Assembly (NCBI GenBank): GCA_963204975.1
Contig: CAUJJC010000232.1
Coordinates: 1-53,055 of the forward strand
From: Verrucomicrobiota bacterium
GTDB lineage: Bacteria > Verrucomicrobiota > Verrucomicrobiia > Verrucomicrobiales > Verrucomicrobiaceae
DNA length: 53,055 bases
Direction: 5' to 3'
Positions 35,575 to 43,875 of this stretch are shown here, one piece after another. The position numbers and the translations under genes are program-made. The notes beneath the pieces are model-generated. The model was not told the origin of the DNA, did no database searches, and saw only the letters and a list, made by a program, of their open reading frames with translations. Each line of letters begins with the position of its first letter. Position 1 is the first letter of the stretch.

Positions 35575-37467
35575 TCACTTCATCCTGAACAATCGCTGCG
35601 TGTATTGCGCCTCATCGAGGCCGCGATACACAGCCACTTCCTCAAAGGCAGGACTCTCCAACTGTGGCACGATGGTGGGGAAGCTGCCCAGAGCGCTCTC
35701 ACGATGGCCCATGATCACGAAGAGCGGGCGCTTCTCCGTCTGTGCCTTGCTCTTGAGTGATTCAAACTCATCCGCAGACTTGATCAGCACCGCCCTCGGA
35801 TCGTAGATCGGGGCATTGCTCCAGATCGCGGCGAGCAAGGGTTTGAGAGCATCCGGGTTCGCTTCGTAATGCGGATAGATCGCGCCGCGCACCTTCACCA
35901 CGCCGGAACGTTCATCGCCCTTGGGCCGATCACGATAGCCCCACGCGACGCGAGTGGTCATGCCAAGCCCGGCAATCAAAAACATCATCAGTGCTGCCAC
36001 CTTGAGCGGGCCTTTGAACGTGAAGCGATCCTGCAATGCGACCACTCCCTGCCCGAAGGCGCAGAGCAGCGCTGGCAGCATGTAGAATAGATACCAATGA
36101 TTGAGGTAGCGAGTCTGGCGCACCATATCGGCCCATCCCAAGATCAAGGCCCCCACAGCAGCAATCATGAACCAACGAGACAGGTCATCGCGTGACCAGA
36201 GCTTGAGGCTACCGACGATCAAGATGACTAGCGTGGTCACCACGCCAACCCAGGCCAGCGGTGAGCCTGCCAGGATTCGCACCATCGCCACACTGATCGG
36301 ACTGGCGGCATCCGCATCCTGCCAGCGAGCGCCAAAGACCGCATAACCACCCACATCCTGCCACCAAGCACTTTTCATCTCGCCACGAAGACCGGGGACA
36401 TTTTTCAGTGCTTCCAGCAACTGAGGAATCAATGGCAGCATCAGTCCGAGTGCCAAAACGATGGCGATCAATCCGACGACCGAAAGCCTAACAAACGGTT
36501 CCACACCACTCTTGTTCTTCCACGCCTGCCAACCCAGATGAACCACCAGCACTCCATTCATCGCGAGCACCCAGTAGAGGCATCCAGGGAAGGCCCACAG
36601 GGCGAGGAAGTTCGAAAGGCCATAGCCCATCCAGTCACGCCAGCGACCATGCATGACTGCCCGACGCGAAAACCACATCATCAAGGCAATGCCCAGTGCC
36701 ATGAGGCTATAGCCGCGTGCTTCAGTGCTGAACCTCACATGCCAGCCATGCACCGCTCCCGCCAGCATGGTGCCCCAGCCTGCCATCTCGCCACCGATAC
36801 TCCGCATCAAGGCACCGAGAACCGCAAGGCAACCGAGGCCCGCGAGGAAGGACGGCAGGCGCACTGGCCATTCGCGCACTTCACCATCGGTGGCCGAGGT
36901 GATGGATTTCCAGGTCTGGAAACTCAGACGAGTGAGCAGCGAATGGGGCTGGGAGTTGTTGCCTGCGGAGTTTTGCCAGAGGGTCTCGAACCAGGTCGCT
37001 GGACGCCACTTGATCGAGGCCCGGTCAGTAGAGTCCTCCTTGAAGCCACCCGAGGTCATGCGCACGAAGTTGTGGGCTTCGTCGTTGTAAAAACTGAGGC
37101 CCAACCGAGGTGCCCGGAGTCCTGCGGCCAGCAGCAGGATGCCTGCGGCTATGATCCAAAACGTGCGCCGAGCCGGAACTGCCAGGATTCTCGTTTTTAC
37201 CGAGCCCGACCACCATCCAGCGGTCGCGGCGAGGCCGAACAAAATAACGCAGTCAACCAGGAGCCCTCGCCAGACCCAGGTTTTCACCAGACGATCCAGC
37301 GGCACTTTTTTCCCCGCCTTGACCGCCGCCTCCATCGCGCCAGGCCATGAATTCCGTGTGGCCAACACCACCAGCAGAAGGACCAGCGCTAGTGATCCCA
37401 AGGCGATCATCCATCGCAACGCCAGTCGGCGTTCGCCTGGCGCGGAGGGCAAGCATGGGAAATTCAT
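35575..37467 (-). CDS. Membrane glycosyltransferase of PMT/ArnT type (GT39-like)
   Basis: A 630-residue polytopic inner-membrane protein. ATG 37467 was chosen (MNFPCLPSAPGERRLALRWM); a TTG at 37503 is also open. After the first helices comes RLGLSFYNDEAHNFVRMTSG, whose Asp-Glu pair in the first periplasmic loop is the mark of lipid-linked sugar transferases of the PMT/ArnT fold. About ten more transmembrane helices follow, then a short soluble end. Such enzymes use polyprenyl-phosphate sugars made by DPM1-like GT2 proteins, one of which is the next gene upstream (37558-38286). The acceptor (protein, lipid A or polysaccharide) is unknown. Confidence 0.8.
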   Translation of the reverse strand: MNFPCLPSAPGERRLALRWMIALGSLALVLLLVVLATRNSWPGAMEAAVKAGKKVPLDRLVKTWVWRGLLVDCVILFGLAATAGWWSGSVKTRILAVPARRTFWIIAAGILLLAAGLRAPRLGLSFYNDEAHNFVRMTSGGFKEDSTDRASIKWRPATWFETLWQNSAGNNSQPHSLLTRLSFQTWKSITSATDGEVREWPVRLPSFLAGLGCLAVLGALMRSIGGEMAGWGTMLAGAVHGWHVRFSTEARGYSLMALGIALMMWFSRRAVMHGRWRDWMGYGLSNFLALWAFPGCLYWVLAMNGVLVVHLGWQAWKNKSGVEPFVRLSVVGLIAIVLALGLMLPLIPQLLEALKNVPGLRGEMKSAWWQDVGGYAVFGARWQDADAASPISVAMVRILAGSPLAWVGVVTTLVILIVGSLKLWSRDDLSRWFMIAAVGALILGWADMVRQTRYLNHWYLFYMLPALLCAFGQGVVALQDRFTFKGPLKVAALMMFLIAGLGMTTRVAWGYRDRPKGDERSGVVKVRGAIYPHYEANPDALKPLLAAIWSNAPIYDPRAVLIKSADEFESLKSKAQTEKRPLFVIMGHRESALGSFPTIVPQLESPAFEEVAVYRGLDEAQYTQRLFRMK

Positions 37468-37557
37468 GGCCTCGCTATCTACTGGTGGCTCCAGACTTTG
37501 CAACGCTTGCCACGCGGATCACTGGCCTGCTAAGACAGAACCCGTAGTCCACGGGAG

Positions 37558-38286
37558 CTACTTGAAGATCTTGTTCCGCAACCGCCAGACAAAGTGCTCA
37601 GCAGACAGCTTCACGCATTGGAGACCATACTTGAGCGCTTTTTTGAACGGGATGGAACTCGCGTCTTCCTCGTAGCTCGTGGGGCAGGTCACTTCACAAG
37701 TGCGGCAGTTATACCGAAGAGCAGCCACGAACATCTGGTTGTCGAAGATGAAATCATTGCGGAATTCATGGAAGGGCACCGTCTCCAGGAGCTTGCGCGA
37801 GTAAGCTCGATAGCCGGTGTGATACTCCGTGTGGTAGGTGCCCAGCGCGAAGTCCATCACGTTGGTGAGCCCCCAGTTCGCCAGGTAGCGCCAGACCGGC
37901 ATGCCACCGCTCAGCGCACCTCGGCCCGAGGTTCTCGATGCCAGACACAGATCGTAGAACCCGGTGGCGAGCATGGCAGACATCGCCGGAATGAGCTTGG
38001 GCGTGTATTGATAATCGGGGTGAAGGAGGATCACGATGTCCGCTCCAGACTCGAGGCCGAGCTGGAGGCACCGCTTCACCTTGCCGCCGTAATTGAGATT
38101 CTTCTCGTTGCGATAGGTGCTTATGCCCAGACCCTGTGAGACCTCGAACGTCCGGTCCTTTGAGCAATCGTCCACCAGGATCACCTCATCCACGATGTCG
38201 CGTGGAATGTCGGCATAGGTCTTCTCAACGGTTTTCTCCGCGTAATACGCGGGCATGGTGACGGCGACTTTTTTTCCCTGGATCAT
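37558..38286 (-). CDS. GT2-family glycosyltransferase, DPM1-like
   Basis: A 242-residue cytoplasmic glycosyltransferase. ATG 38286 (MIQGKKVAVTMPAYYAEKTV) was preferred over TTG 38301. GT-A features: VAVTMPAYYAEKT, the EVILVDDCSKDRTFEV motif, NLNYGGKVKRCLQLGLESGA, and the metal-binding region DIVILLHPDYQYTPKLI, where DYQ stands in place of the classic DxD. It then has LASRTSGRGALSGGMPVWR and the H-E-F-R-N-D-F-I-F acceptor-side region. No membrane helices. The pattern is that of polyprenyl-phosphate mannose/glucose synthases, which fits the PMT-like gene downstream. It follows the SAF-domain dehydrogenase by 15 bases. Confidence 0.88.
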   Translation of the reverse strand: MIQGKKVAVTMPAYYAEKTVEKTYADIPRDIVDEVILVDDCSKDRTFEVSQGLGISTYRNEKNLNYGGKVKRCLQLGLESGADIVILLHPDYQYTPKLIPAMSAMLATGFYDLCLASRTSGRGALSGGMPVWRYLANWGLTNVMDFALGTYHTEYHTGYRAYSRKLLETVPFHEFRNDFIFDNQMFVAALRYNCRTCEVTCPTSYEEDASSIPFKKALKYGLQCVKLSAEHFVWRLRNKIFK

Positions 38287-38301
38287 CAGGGCGCTGAACA
38301 A

Positions 38302-39507
38302 TCACACGCGCGCCCAATTGGCAAGCGGAAGCATGTTCATGTCGGCCAGGCGCTGCTCATACATTTGACGGCCAATGCGTGTCGCCGTGTTCTCAGCGAG
38401 TTCCACATCGTCCCAGGTGAGCGTTTGACCGATCTCGATCTTGCGATTCACGCGGGCACCTGTGAGCAGCCCCACAGGCACTGCGTGAGGTGCTTCAGCA
38501 AAACTAACGGCCTCTCCGCGCACTTCGAATCCACCAATGGCGATGTCGATCAGCGAGCCGGAGCGCAACTGCTTCTTGGCCACGGCAGCCACGTTGATCC
38601 GAGGGGTCGCCGAGTTGTTGAGGAGCACCTTGCCCGTAGTTGCCACGCGGCGGAGCGTCTTGAATACTTCCAGGTGGCAGAGGTGATAGGGACGCATCAG
38701 CGTGTAAAACGGACCGTCACCGAGCTTCAAGTAACGAAGCACATTCGGGTTCGCGGAGTGATGTTCGCCCACGACGAAGACTCCAGCGGGCAGGGTGCGG
38801 TTCAAAACGTAATCACTGAGTGCCCGGCCTTTCACCTTGGCCATTCGCCCCATTTGAGCAGCGGAGACGTCCAGTGCTTCATCTTTGGGACCCAGCAGGC
38901 CACGCACCGCGATGTCTGCATCCAGGCCATTGGCCACGAGGGCTTGTTCGATCTGGAGCTTGGTGCCGTCGGTGAAGCTGGTCACTTGGACGACGCTGAT
39001 GCCATTCCGCTCCGACCAGTGATGCATCTCATCAGGCAAGGGCTGGTGGTTGAGGAAGCCTTTGATATTGCCATAGACCAGCGGCTCGAACCCCATGTCG
39101 ATCGCTTCTTCGCGCAGCGCAGCAAGCGATCCCGGCTGATCGCCTTCAGCTTCCGTGAGCAGCCCCTTGCCCACAAAGTAGGACCCCACGGTGACATTGA
39201 ATTCCGCTCCCATCGTGACCACCGGCTTGCCTGCGGCAAAGGCTGCCTCAACCACCTCCGCTGCCCGGCTGATGTCGCCCGAGCATTCCATTACGATGTC
39301 CGAAGATTCGACCAATTCCTCGACCGAGGAGGTGATCAGCGAGCTGTCCATCTTCGGCAGACCGTCCTTGCGACGAGTGAAAACCTTCGATGCCACAAAA
39401 TCCTCCCGGAACTCCATCAAACCTAGCAGCCCGCTGCCGATAAACCCGGTGCCGCCGATGCCAACTTTGATTGGCTCACTTGTTTTTGGTGAGAATTTTG
39501 TGTTCAC
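38302..39507 (-). CDS. NAD(P)-binding homoserine dehydrogenase-like protein with SAF domain
   Basis: About 401 residues from GTG 39507 (MNTKFSPKTSEPIKVGIGGT); the frame stays open to 39735 but without coding character. The Rossmann motif is VGIGGTGFIGSGLLGL. Then come SSDIVMECSGDISRAAEVVE, KPVVTMGAEFNVTVGSYF and the VQVTSFTDGTKLQIEQALVA segment. The last 80 residues form a SAF-like domain (FAEAPHAVPVGLLTGARVNR, GQTLTWDDVELAE). This layout matches the 'predicted homoserine dehydrogenase' group COG4091, whose true reaction is unclear and which often occurs in sugar pathways. It is the first gene of the unit with the two glycosyltransferases, so a nucleotide-sugar or polysaccharide precursor role is possible. 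Confidence 0.8.
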   Translation of the reverse strand: MNTKFSPKTSEPIKVGIGGTGFIGSGLLGLMEFREDFVASKVFTRRKDGLPKMDSSLITSSVEELVESSDIVMECSGDISRAAEVVEAAFAAGKPVVTMGAEFNVTVGSYFVGKGLLTEAEGDQPGSLAALREEAIDMGFEPLVYGNIKGFLNHQPLPDEMHHWSERNGISVVQVTSFTDGTKLQIEQALVANGLDADIAVRGLLGPKDEALDVSAAQMGRMAKVKGRALSDYVLNRTLPAGVFVVGEHHSANPNVLRYLKLGDGPFYTLMRPYHLCHLEVFKTLRRVATTGKVLLNNSATPRINVAAVAKKQLRSGSLIDIAIGGFEVRGEAVSFAEAPHAVPVGLLTGARVNRKIEIGQTLTWDDVELAENTATRIGRQMYEQRLADMNMLPLANWARV

Positions 39508-39777
39508 GAGGGCGCAGACTGCCAGAAAAGGTTTACAAATGCAAAATAAAATAAGGCATCCCCCTATAATACTAACACTCGACGAGAGGCAGCCAGAAAG
39601 AGCGCACCCCTCAGCCTTGTCCAGCACCTTTTGCACCACTACCCGGTTTTTCTTGGGCACTTCGATCAAGGAAGGCGTTCCCTCGTGCGCTGTGCCAGGA
39701 CCCAGCTCGTCGCCGATTCTTGTGAGCTGACGCAAGGACGGGCGTCCGTTCGTCCGTTCTGCTCAGCTTCCATCCTC

Positions 39778-40749
39778 ATGATCATCGACTGTCACAATCA
39801 CATCGGCGCGGACCTCATGTTCTACCTGCACGGGGACTTCCCGTATGCTCAGCACCTCGTCGCCATGCACGATGAAGGCCGCGCGCTGGGGGTGGACCGC
39901 TGGATTGTGTTCCCCTTCGTCACCTACGCGGCCATGAACATGGCAAAGCTGCGCCAGGGGGAAGTCGAGTTCCCCGGCGGCATCGAGAGCGTGCCCTACG
40001 CACTGGAGAATCGCCGAATGCTCGGCGAGGTGCATGATTTGTTCCCTGAACTCGCCCCCCGCATGTTGCCCTTCGTCATGGTGGACCCGATGCGCGAAAC
40101 CAAAGCACAGGCAGCCGAGCTGCGTAAGCTCCGGGAGCGCTATCGCTTCCACGGCATCAAGCTCCAGACCACAATCATCCAGGCTCCGATCAAGCACTTG
40201 CTCGATCAAGGCAAGGTCTTCCTGGAACTCGCCGCCGAGTGGGACCTGCCCTTCCTCATTCACAGCAGCATCGCCGATAGCGACCTGTGGGCTCAGTGCT
40301 CCGACATCCTCGACGTCGCGGAGGCCAATCCCCACCTGCGCTTCCTCCTCGCGCACTCCTGCCGCTACGACAAACCGAGCCTCGACCGCGTGAACGAACT
40401 GCCCAACGCCTGGTTCGACAATTCCGCCCACTGCATTCACTGCGAAGGCGTGGTGAAGGAGATGCCCTTCGTCGCCAAGAAGCATCGCCGCTTCGACTCC
40501 GACTACTCGAACCCCGCCCGCGTCATCGCCGATCTCGCCGCCGCCTACCCCACGAAGTTCTGCTGGGGCAGCGATTCCCCCTTCTACAGCTACGCCGCAG
40601 AGATCAATGGCGAGGTCGTGCGGCTCATCTGTGATTACCCGACAGAAGTGAAAGCCCTCACCGCCTGCGGCGCGGAGGTGGTAAACCGCATTGCCAATCA
40701 GAACACCCGCGCTTGGTTGAAACTCGATGATGAAAGCCTTCTCGCTTGA
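39778..40749 (+). CDS. Amidohydrolase-family (TIM-barrel) metal hydrolase
   Basis: A 323-residue protein from ATG 39778 (MIIDCHNHIGADLMFYLHGD); the open frame to 39631 upstream is not supported. The N-terminal D-C-H-N-H supplies the first metal His pair. Further family marks are FPFVTYAAMNMAKL, FHGIKLQTTI, LPFLIHSSIADSD with the strand-5 His, RFLLAHSCRYDKPSL with the strand-6 His, and FCWGSDSPFYSY with the catalytic Asp. This is the amidohydrolase_2 type (decarboxylases, lactonases). It overlaps the following SDR gene by 23 bases, so the two are translationally coupled. A TATAAT at 39565-39570 may belong to its promoter, though no good -35 is seen. Confidence 0.87.
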   Translation: MIIDCHNHIGADLMFYLHGDFPYAQHLVAMHDEGRALGVDRWIVFPFVTYAAMNMAKLRQGEVEFPGGIESVPYALENRRMLGEVHDLFPELAPRMLPFVMVDPMRETKAQAAELRKLRERYRFHGIKLQTTIIQAPIKHLLDQGKVFLELAAEWDLPFLIHSSIADSDLWAQCSDILDVAEANPHLRFLLAHSCRYDKPSLDRVNELPNAWFDNSAHCIHCEGVVKEMPFVAKKHRRFDSDYSNPARVIADLAAAYPTKFCWGSDSPFYSYAAEINGEVVRLICDYPTEVKALTACGAEVVNRIANQNTRAWLKLDDESLLA

Positions 40750-41491
40750 TGGACACGCCGCCCTCGTGACGGGCAGCTCTCAGGGGCTCGGCCTCGCCAT
40801 GGCCCAAGGTCTGCGCGAGGCCGGAGCGCGAGTTGTGTTTCATGGTCTGCAAGCCGAGCGCACCAGCGACGTGCCCGCAGACGCCGCGTATGTCAGTGCC
40901 GACCTCCTTGATGCCGACGCTCCTGAACAACTCGTCGCCCGCGCCTTCGAGCACGAGCCGGAGATCGACACGCTCATCTGCAACGCAGGCTCGTTCTTTG
41001 ACACCGCGCCGCTGGAGATGACTCGCGAGCGCTGGGACCGGACCTTCCAGCTCAATATCAGCGCCTCGTTCTTCGTCGCGCAGGCCTTTGCGAAGCGGCT
41101 CGTCGCCGCGAAGCGCCCCGGCAGCATCGTCATCATCAGCTCGACCAACGGCTTCCAAGGCGAAGCCGACTCCGTGGCCTACGATTCTAGTAAAGGCGCG
41201 CTCGTGATGATGACGCGCTCACTCGCCGTCTCGCTGGCCGATCACGGCATCCGCGTCAATGGCATCGCGCCCGGCCTGATCCGCACACCGCTCACGGCGC
41301 AATGGATGGAGCCGCGCGCGAATGACCTGCTCGTCCACTACGAGAAGAAAATCCTTCTCCGCCGCGTGGGCAAACCCGAGGACATCGCAGGTGCCGCCGT
41401 CTTCCTCAGCTCGCCCGCCGCCAGCTACATCACCGGTGAGATCATCGTCATTGATGGCGGCCTCACTGTGTGCCAGATCGGGCGGCTTTGA
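40727..41491 (+). CDS. Short-chain dehydrogenase/reductase
   Basis: A 254-residue classical SDR. It has the cofactor motif VTGSSQGLGLAMAQGL (TGxxxGxG), the CNAGSF motif (NAG), the catalytic Ser in IVIISSTNGF and the Y-x-x-x-K pair in VAYDSSKGALVMMTRSLA, then GIAPGLIRTPLT and the GEIIVIDGGLTV end. Arg-rich residues after the first beta strand are absent, so NAD(H) may be used. It starts within the last 23 bases of the amidohydrolase gene and is followed by ridA after 42 bases, which suggests a small catabolic operon, for example for a lactone or keto acid. Substrate unknown. Confidence 0.93.
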   Translation: MMKAFSLDGHAALVTGSSQGLGLAMAQGLREAGARVVFHGLQAERTSDVPADAAYVSADLLDADAPEQLVARAFEHEPEIDTLICNAGSFFDTAPLEMTRERWDRTFQLNISASFFVAQAFAKRLVAAKRPGSIVIISSTNGFQGEADSVAYDSSKGALVMMTRSLAVSLADHGIRVNGIAPGLIRTPLTAQWMEPRANDLLVHYEKKILLRRVGKPEDIAGAAVFLSSPAASYITGEIIVIDGGLTVCQIGRL

Positions 41492-41533
41492 GCGGTATCG
41501 TTCATTCTACATCCTTCCGACTTCATCCATCTC

Positions 41534-41974
41534 ATGACACCACAAGAAAAAGCAGAATCCCTCGGCCTCACCTTCGCCAAGCAAGCCCCTGGCTACCTCA
41601 ACCTTTGCATCCGCACCGGCAACCAACTGCTCACCAGCGGCCACGTAAGTGACCTGAAGGGCAAGCTCGGAGCCGACCTCAAAACCGAAGACGGTTACGC
41701 CGCTGCCAAGAACTGCGCGGAGAAAGTGCTGCGCAGCGTGTGGGATACGCATGGCACGCTCAATGGCCTGCGCGTGCTCAAGGTGCTCGGCTGCGTGAAT
41801 AGCACACTCGACTACACCGAGCAGCACCTCGTCATCAACGGTTGCTCCGACTTGCTGCATCAGATCTTCGGCAAGGAAGGCGACGGCTACCACGCCCGCA
41901 GCGCCCTCGGCTTCGCCCAGCTCCCCACCGGTGCCGCCGTGGAAGTGGAAGCGATCTTTGAGATCAAAGAGTAG
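41534..41974 (+). CDS. RidA/YjgF-family protein
   Basis: A 146-residue protein of the RidA superfamily, whose best-known members hydrolyse reactive imine/enamine intermediates. Seen are NLCIRTGNQLLTSGHVS, KNCAEKVLRSVWDTHGTL, RVLKVLGCVNST and ARSALGFAQLPTGAAVEVEA. The Arg before the final beta strand (R-S-A-L-G) stands where RidA has its substrate Arg, as in the longer YjgF-like subgroup with about 150 residues. It is a trimer in known structures. It follows the SDR gene by 42 bases and is probably the last gene of that unit. Confidence 0.93.
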   Translation: MTPQEKAESLGLTFAKQAPGYLNLCIRTGNQLLTSGHVSDLKGKLGADLKTEDGYAAAKNCAEKVLRSVWDTHGTLNGLRVLKVLGCVNSTLDYTEQHLVINGCSDLLHQIFGKEGDGYHARSALGFAQLPTGAAVEVEAIFEIKE

Positions 41975-42079
41975 CCTCCTTGACGACTTCATGAGTCGCT
42001 GAGCAAAGCCAGCGCGCGCGGCAACTCCGGTGCCGCCCATCAACAGCGACTCCATGCAGACTTCCCGACGGTTGTTCGA

Positions 42080-42113
42080 GGAGCGCGCGGCAGCCATCCG
42101 TTTGCCGCGCTCC
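42080..42113. repeat. GC-rich hairpin, REP-like
   Basis: GGAGCGCGCGGCA (42080-42092) pairs with TGCCGCGCTCC (42103-42113) as an 11-bp stem with a 2-base bulge and a 10-base loop. There is no T-run on either side, so it is more like an intergenic palindromic element than a terminator. Confidence 0.55.
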
Positions 42114-42236
42114 TTGGCGCGATGCGTCAAGCCGAGGGCTTTGAGGGCGATAGACGGGGTCGAGCGAAGCGATACCACCGCTTGTTCCCCCTATGACACG
42201 ACAGCAGACCCCCAAAAAGCTACGACACAGCCTCAT

Positions 42237-42411
42237 CCAGCCGCCGCAGGGGCAGAGAAAGCCGCTGCGCCTATGCCGACAGCCAGCGCAGTGCCGCACC
42301 AAGCCGCGACAGATCCCCGACCAGCCATTGCAGGGGCGGAAAAAGCCGCTGCGCCTGGGTTCACAGCCAGCGCACTAGCCCATGAAGCCGTTGCAAAGAC
42401 GGAGAAAGCCA
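42237..42411 (+). pseudogene. Remnant of an Ala/Lys-rich tandem-repeat coding sequence
   Basis: Two near-copies of an 84-base unit start at 42237 and 42321, and a third, shortened copy starts 63 bases later (42384). Read in the plus frame they give PAAAGAEKAAAP and PAIAGAEKAAAP blocks followed by TASA-x-x-H-x-A, then EAVAKTEKAKGG. Steps of 84 and 63 bases are both multiples of 21 (7 codons), and several differences between copies are silent (GCA/GCG, GAG/GAA, CAC/CAT), which suggests a coding past. No credible start exists. The protein would be disordered and basic, like the tail of the sigma factor. Confidence 0.45.
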
Positions 42412-42601
42412 AGGGTGGTCGCATCGGAAGCCAGGAGAAGCTCGGCGGACAGGAGAACCGGAGGTCGCCGAAGGCAATCCGCGCTCCGTTGCAGGCCCAC
42501 ATCGCGAGAGGGACTCAGACGTGCTTGTCGGCACGAGTGCTCCAGGCGGCACCGCAGCGATGCCACGGTGATTCCTTGCCGACCGAAAAGGCCGACTCGA
42601 G

Positions 42602-43765
42602 CTACCTCGTCGCGTCGATCAGCTTTGCGAACTCGCTGAAGAAATACTTGGCGTCGTTCGGGCCGGGGGCGGCTTCGGGGTGGTATTGCACGCAGAAGAC
42701 GGGGTGGTCGCGGTGGGCGATGCCTTCCACGGTGCCGTCGTTGAGGTTGATGTGGGTGACATCGACGTTGCCGGGCAGGGAGGAGGGGTCGATGGCGAAG
42801 CCGTGATTCTGGGCGGTGATGGCGACCTTGCCGCTGCGCAGGTCCTTCACGGGTTGATTGCCGCCGCGATGGCCGAATTTCATCTTGAAGGTCTTGCCGC
42901 CGAAGGCGTGGCCGAGGATCTGGTGGCCGAGGCAGATGGCGAAGATGGGCTTCTTGCCGATGAGTTCGCGCACTTCCTGGTGGATGTAGGTGAGGGCGGC
43001 GGGATCGCCGGGGCCGTTGGAGAGGAAGACGCCGTCGGGGTTCTTGGCAAGGACGTCCTTGGCGCTGGTGGTGGAGGGGACGACATCGACTTCGAAGCCC
43101 TGCTGGCGGAGGCGGCGCAGGATGTTGCGCTTCACGCCGAAGTCGTAGGCGACGATGCGATACTTCGGCTCGATGAGCGGATGGAAGGCTCCCTCGGGGC
43201 CGCCTTGACGATTCTGGCTGGGGCTGGGGATGTCCCACTCGCGGCTGTCGAGGCTGTCTGGGTCCCAGCGGTAGGGTGACGGGGCGGACACTTCCTTGAC
43301 GAAGTCGCTGCCTTCCATCGGGGTGCTGGCGAGGGCGAGATCGACGGCTTCCTTGACGGTGCCGACCTCGGTGGTGATCACGGAGCGCATGGCACCGCGA
43401 GTGCGCAGGTGCTTGGTGAGGGCGCGGGTGTCGATGCCCTGGATGCCGGGGATCTTCCACTGCTTGAGGTAGGTATCGAGGTCCATCTCCGAACGCCAGT
43501 TGCTCACGATGGGGCTGAGTTCCTCGATGACAAAGCCGCGCACATGGGGCTGAGTGCTTTCGTCGTCGTGGTGATTGATGCCGTAATTGCCGATCTGAGG
43601 CACGGTCATGGCGACGATTTGTCCACGGTAGCTGGGGTCCGTGAGCACCTCTTGATAGCCGGTCATGGAGGTGTTGAAGCAGGCTTCGCCGGTCGCCGTG
43701 CCGGTCGCGCCAAAGGATTCTCCCTCAAAGTATCTGCCGTCTTCCAGTGCCAGGATTGCTCTCAT
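42602..43765 (-). CDS. carA: Carbamoyl-phosphate synthase small (glutaminase) subunit
   Basis: CarA frees ammonia from glutamine for CarB to make carbamoyl phosphate (arginine and pyrimidine synthesis). The 387-residue protein from ATG 43765 ([20 protein letters not shown]) has the N-terminal CPSase domain ([40 protein letters not shown]) and a class I amidotransferase domain with FLSNGPGDP, the nucleophile in [15 protein letters not shown], and the His-Glu pair in [13 protein letters not shown]. The length fits E. coli CarA (382). A serine-rich insert (about 165-195, ...SPSQNRQGG...) is a little longer than usual. carB is not adjacent. A 361-codon ORF in another frame is a His/Arg/Pro-rich shadow. 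Confidence 0.97.
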   Translation of the reverse strand: MRAILALEDGRYFEGESFGATGTATGEACFNTSMTGYQEVLTDPSYRGQIVAMTVPQIGNYGINHHDDESTQPHVRGFVIEELSPIVSNWRSEMDLDTYLKQWKIPGIQGIDTRALTKHLRTRGAMRSVITTEVGTVKEAVDLALASTPMEGSDFVKEVSAPSPYRWDPDSLDSREWDIPSPSQNRQGGPEGAFHPLIEPKYRIVAYDFGVKRNILRRLRQQGFEVDVVPSTTSAKDVLAKNPDGVFLSNGPGDPAALTYIHQEVRELIGKKPIFAICLGHQILGHAFGGKTFKMKFGHRGGNQPVKDLRSGKVAITAQNHGFAIDPSSLPGNVDVTHINLNDGTVEGIAHRDHPVFCVQYHPEAAPGPNDAKYFFSEFAKLIDATR

Positions 43766-43875
43766 CAATTAGTCGGGTGTCGGGGTCAAAAACGCCCGGC
43801 ATTTACGCGTGCTGTTTGGGTGGCGCAAGCAGAAGGGCAGAGGAAACCCGTTACTTTGTGACGAGGCGAGGCGCT

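Larger units (their letters stand above)
41975..42601. other. Intergenic region with hairpin and decayed tandem repeats
   Basis: About 627 bases between ridA and the carA stop. The left part (to about 42190) has a REP-like hairpin. The right part holds a plus-strand Ala/Lys-rich tandem repeat described separately. One plus-strand frame stays open from 42030 past the carA end, but no start with a ribosome binding site was found and the N-terminal part looks non-coding. Confidence 0.5.

Noticed and set aside
39565..39570. TATAAT as a full promoter for the amidohydrolase gene
   Set aside because: The -10 hexamer is perfect, but the only -35-like TTTACA is about 27 bases away, too far for a normal sigma-70 promoter.
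42375..43460. 361-codon minus-strand ORF rich in His, Arg and Pro
   Set aside because: It lies in another frame of carA; the composition is that of a frame-shifted GC-rich gene.
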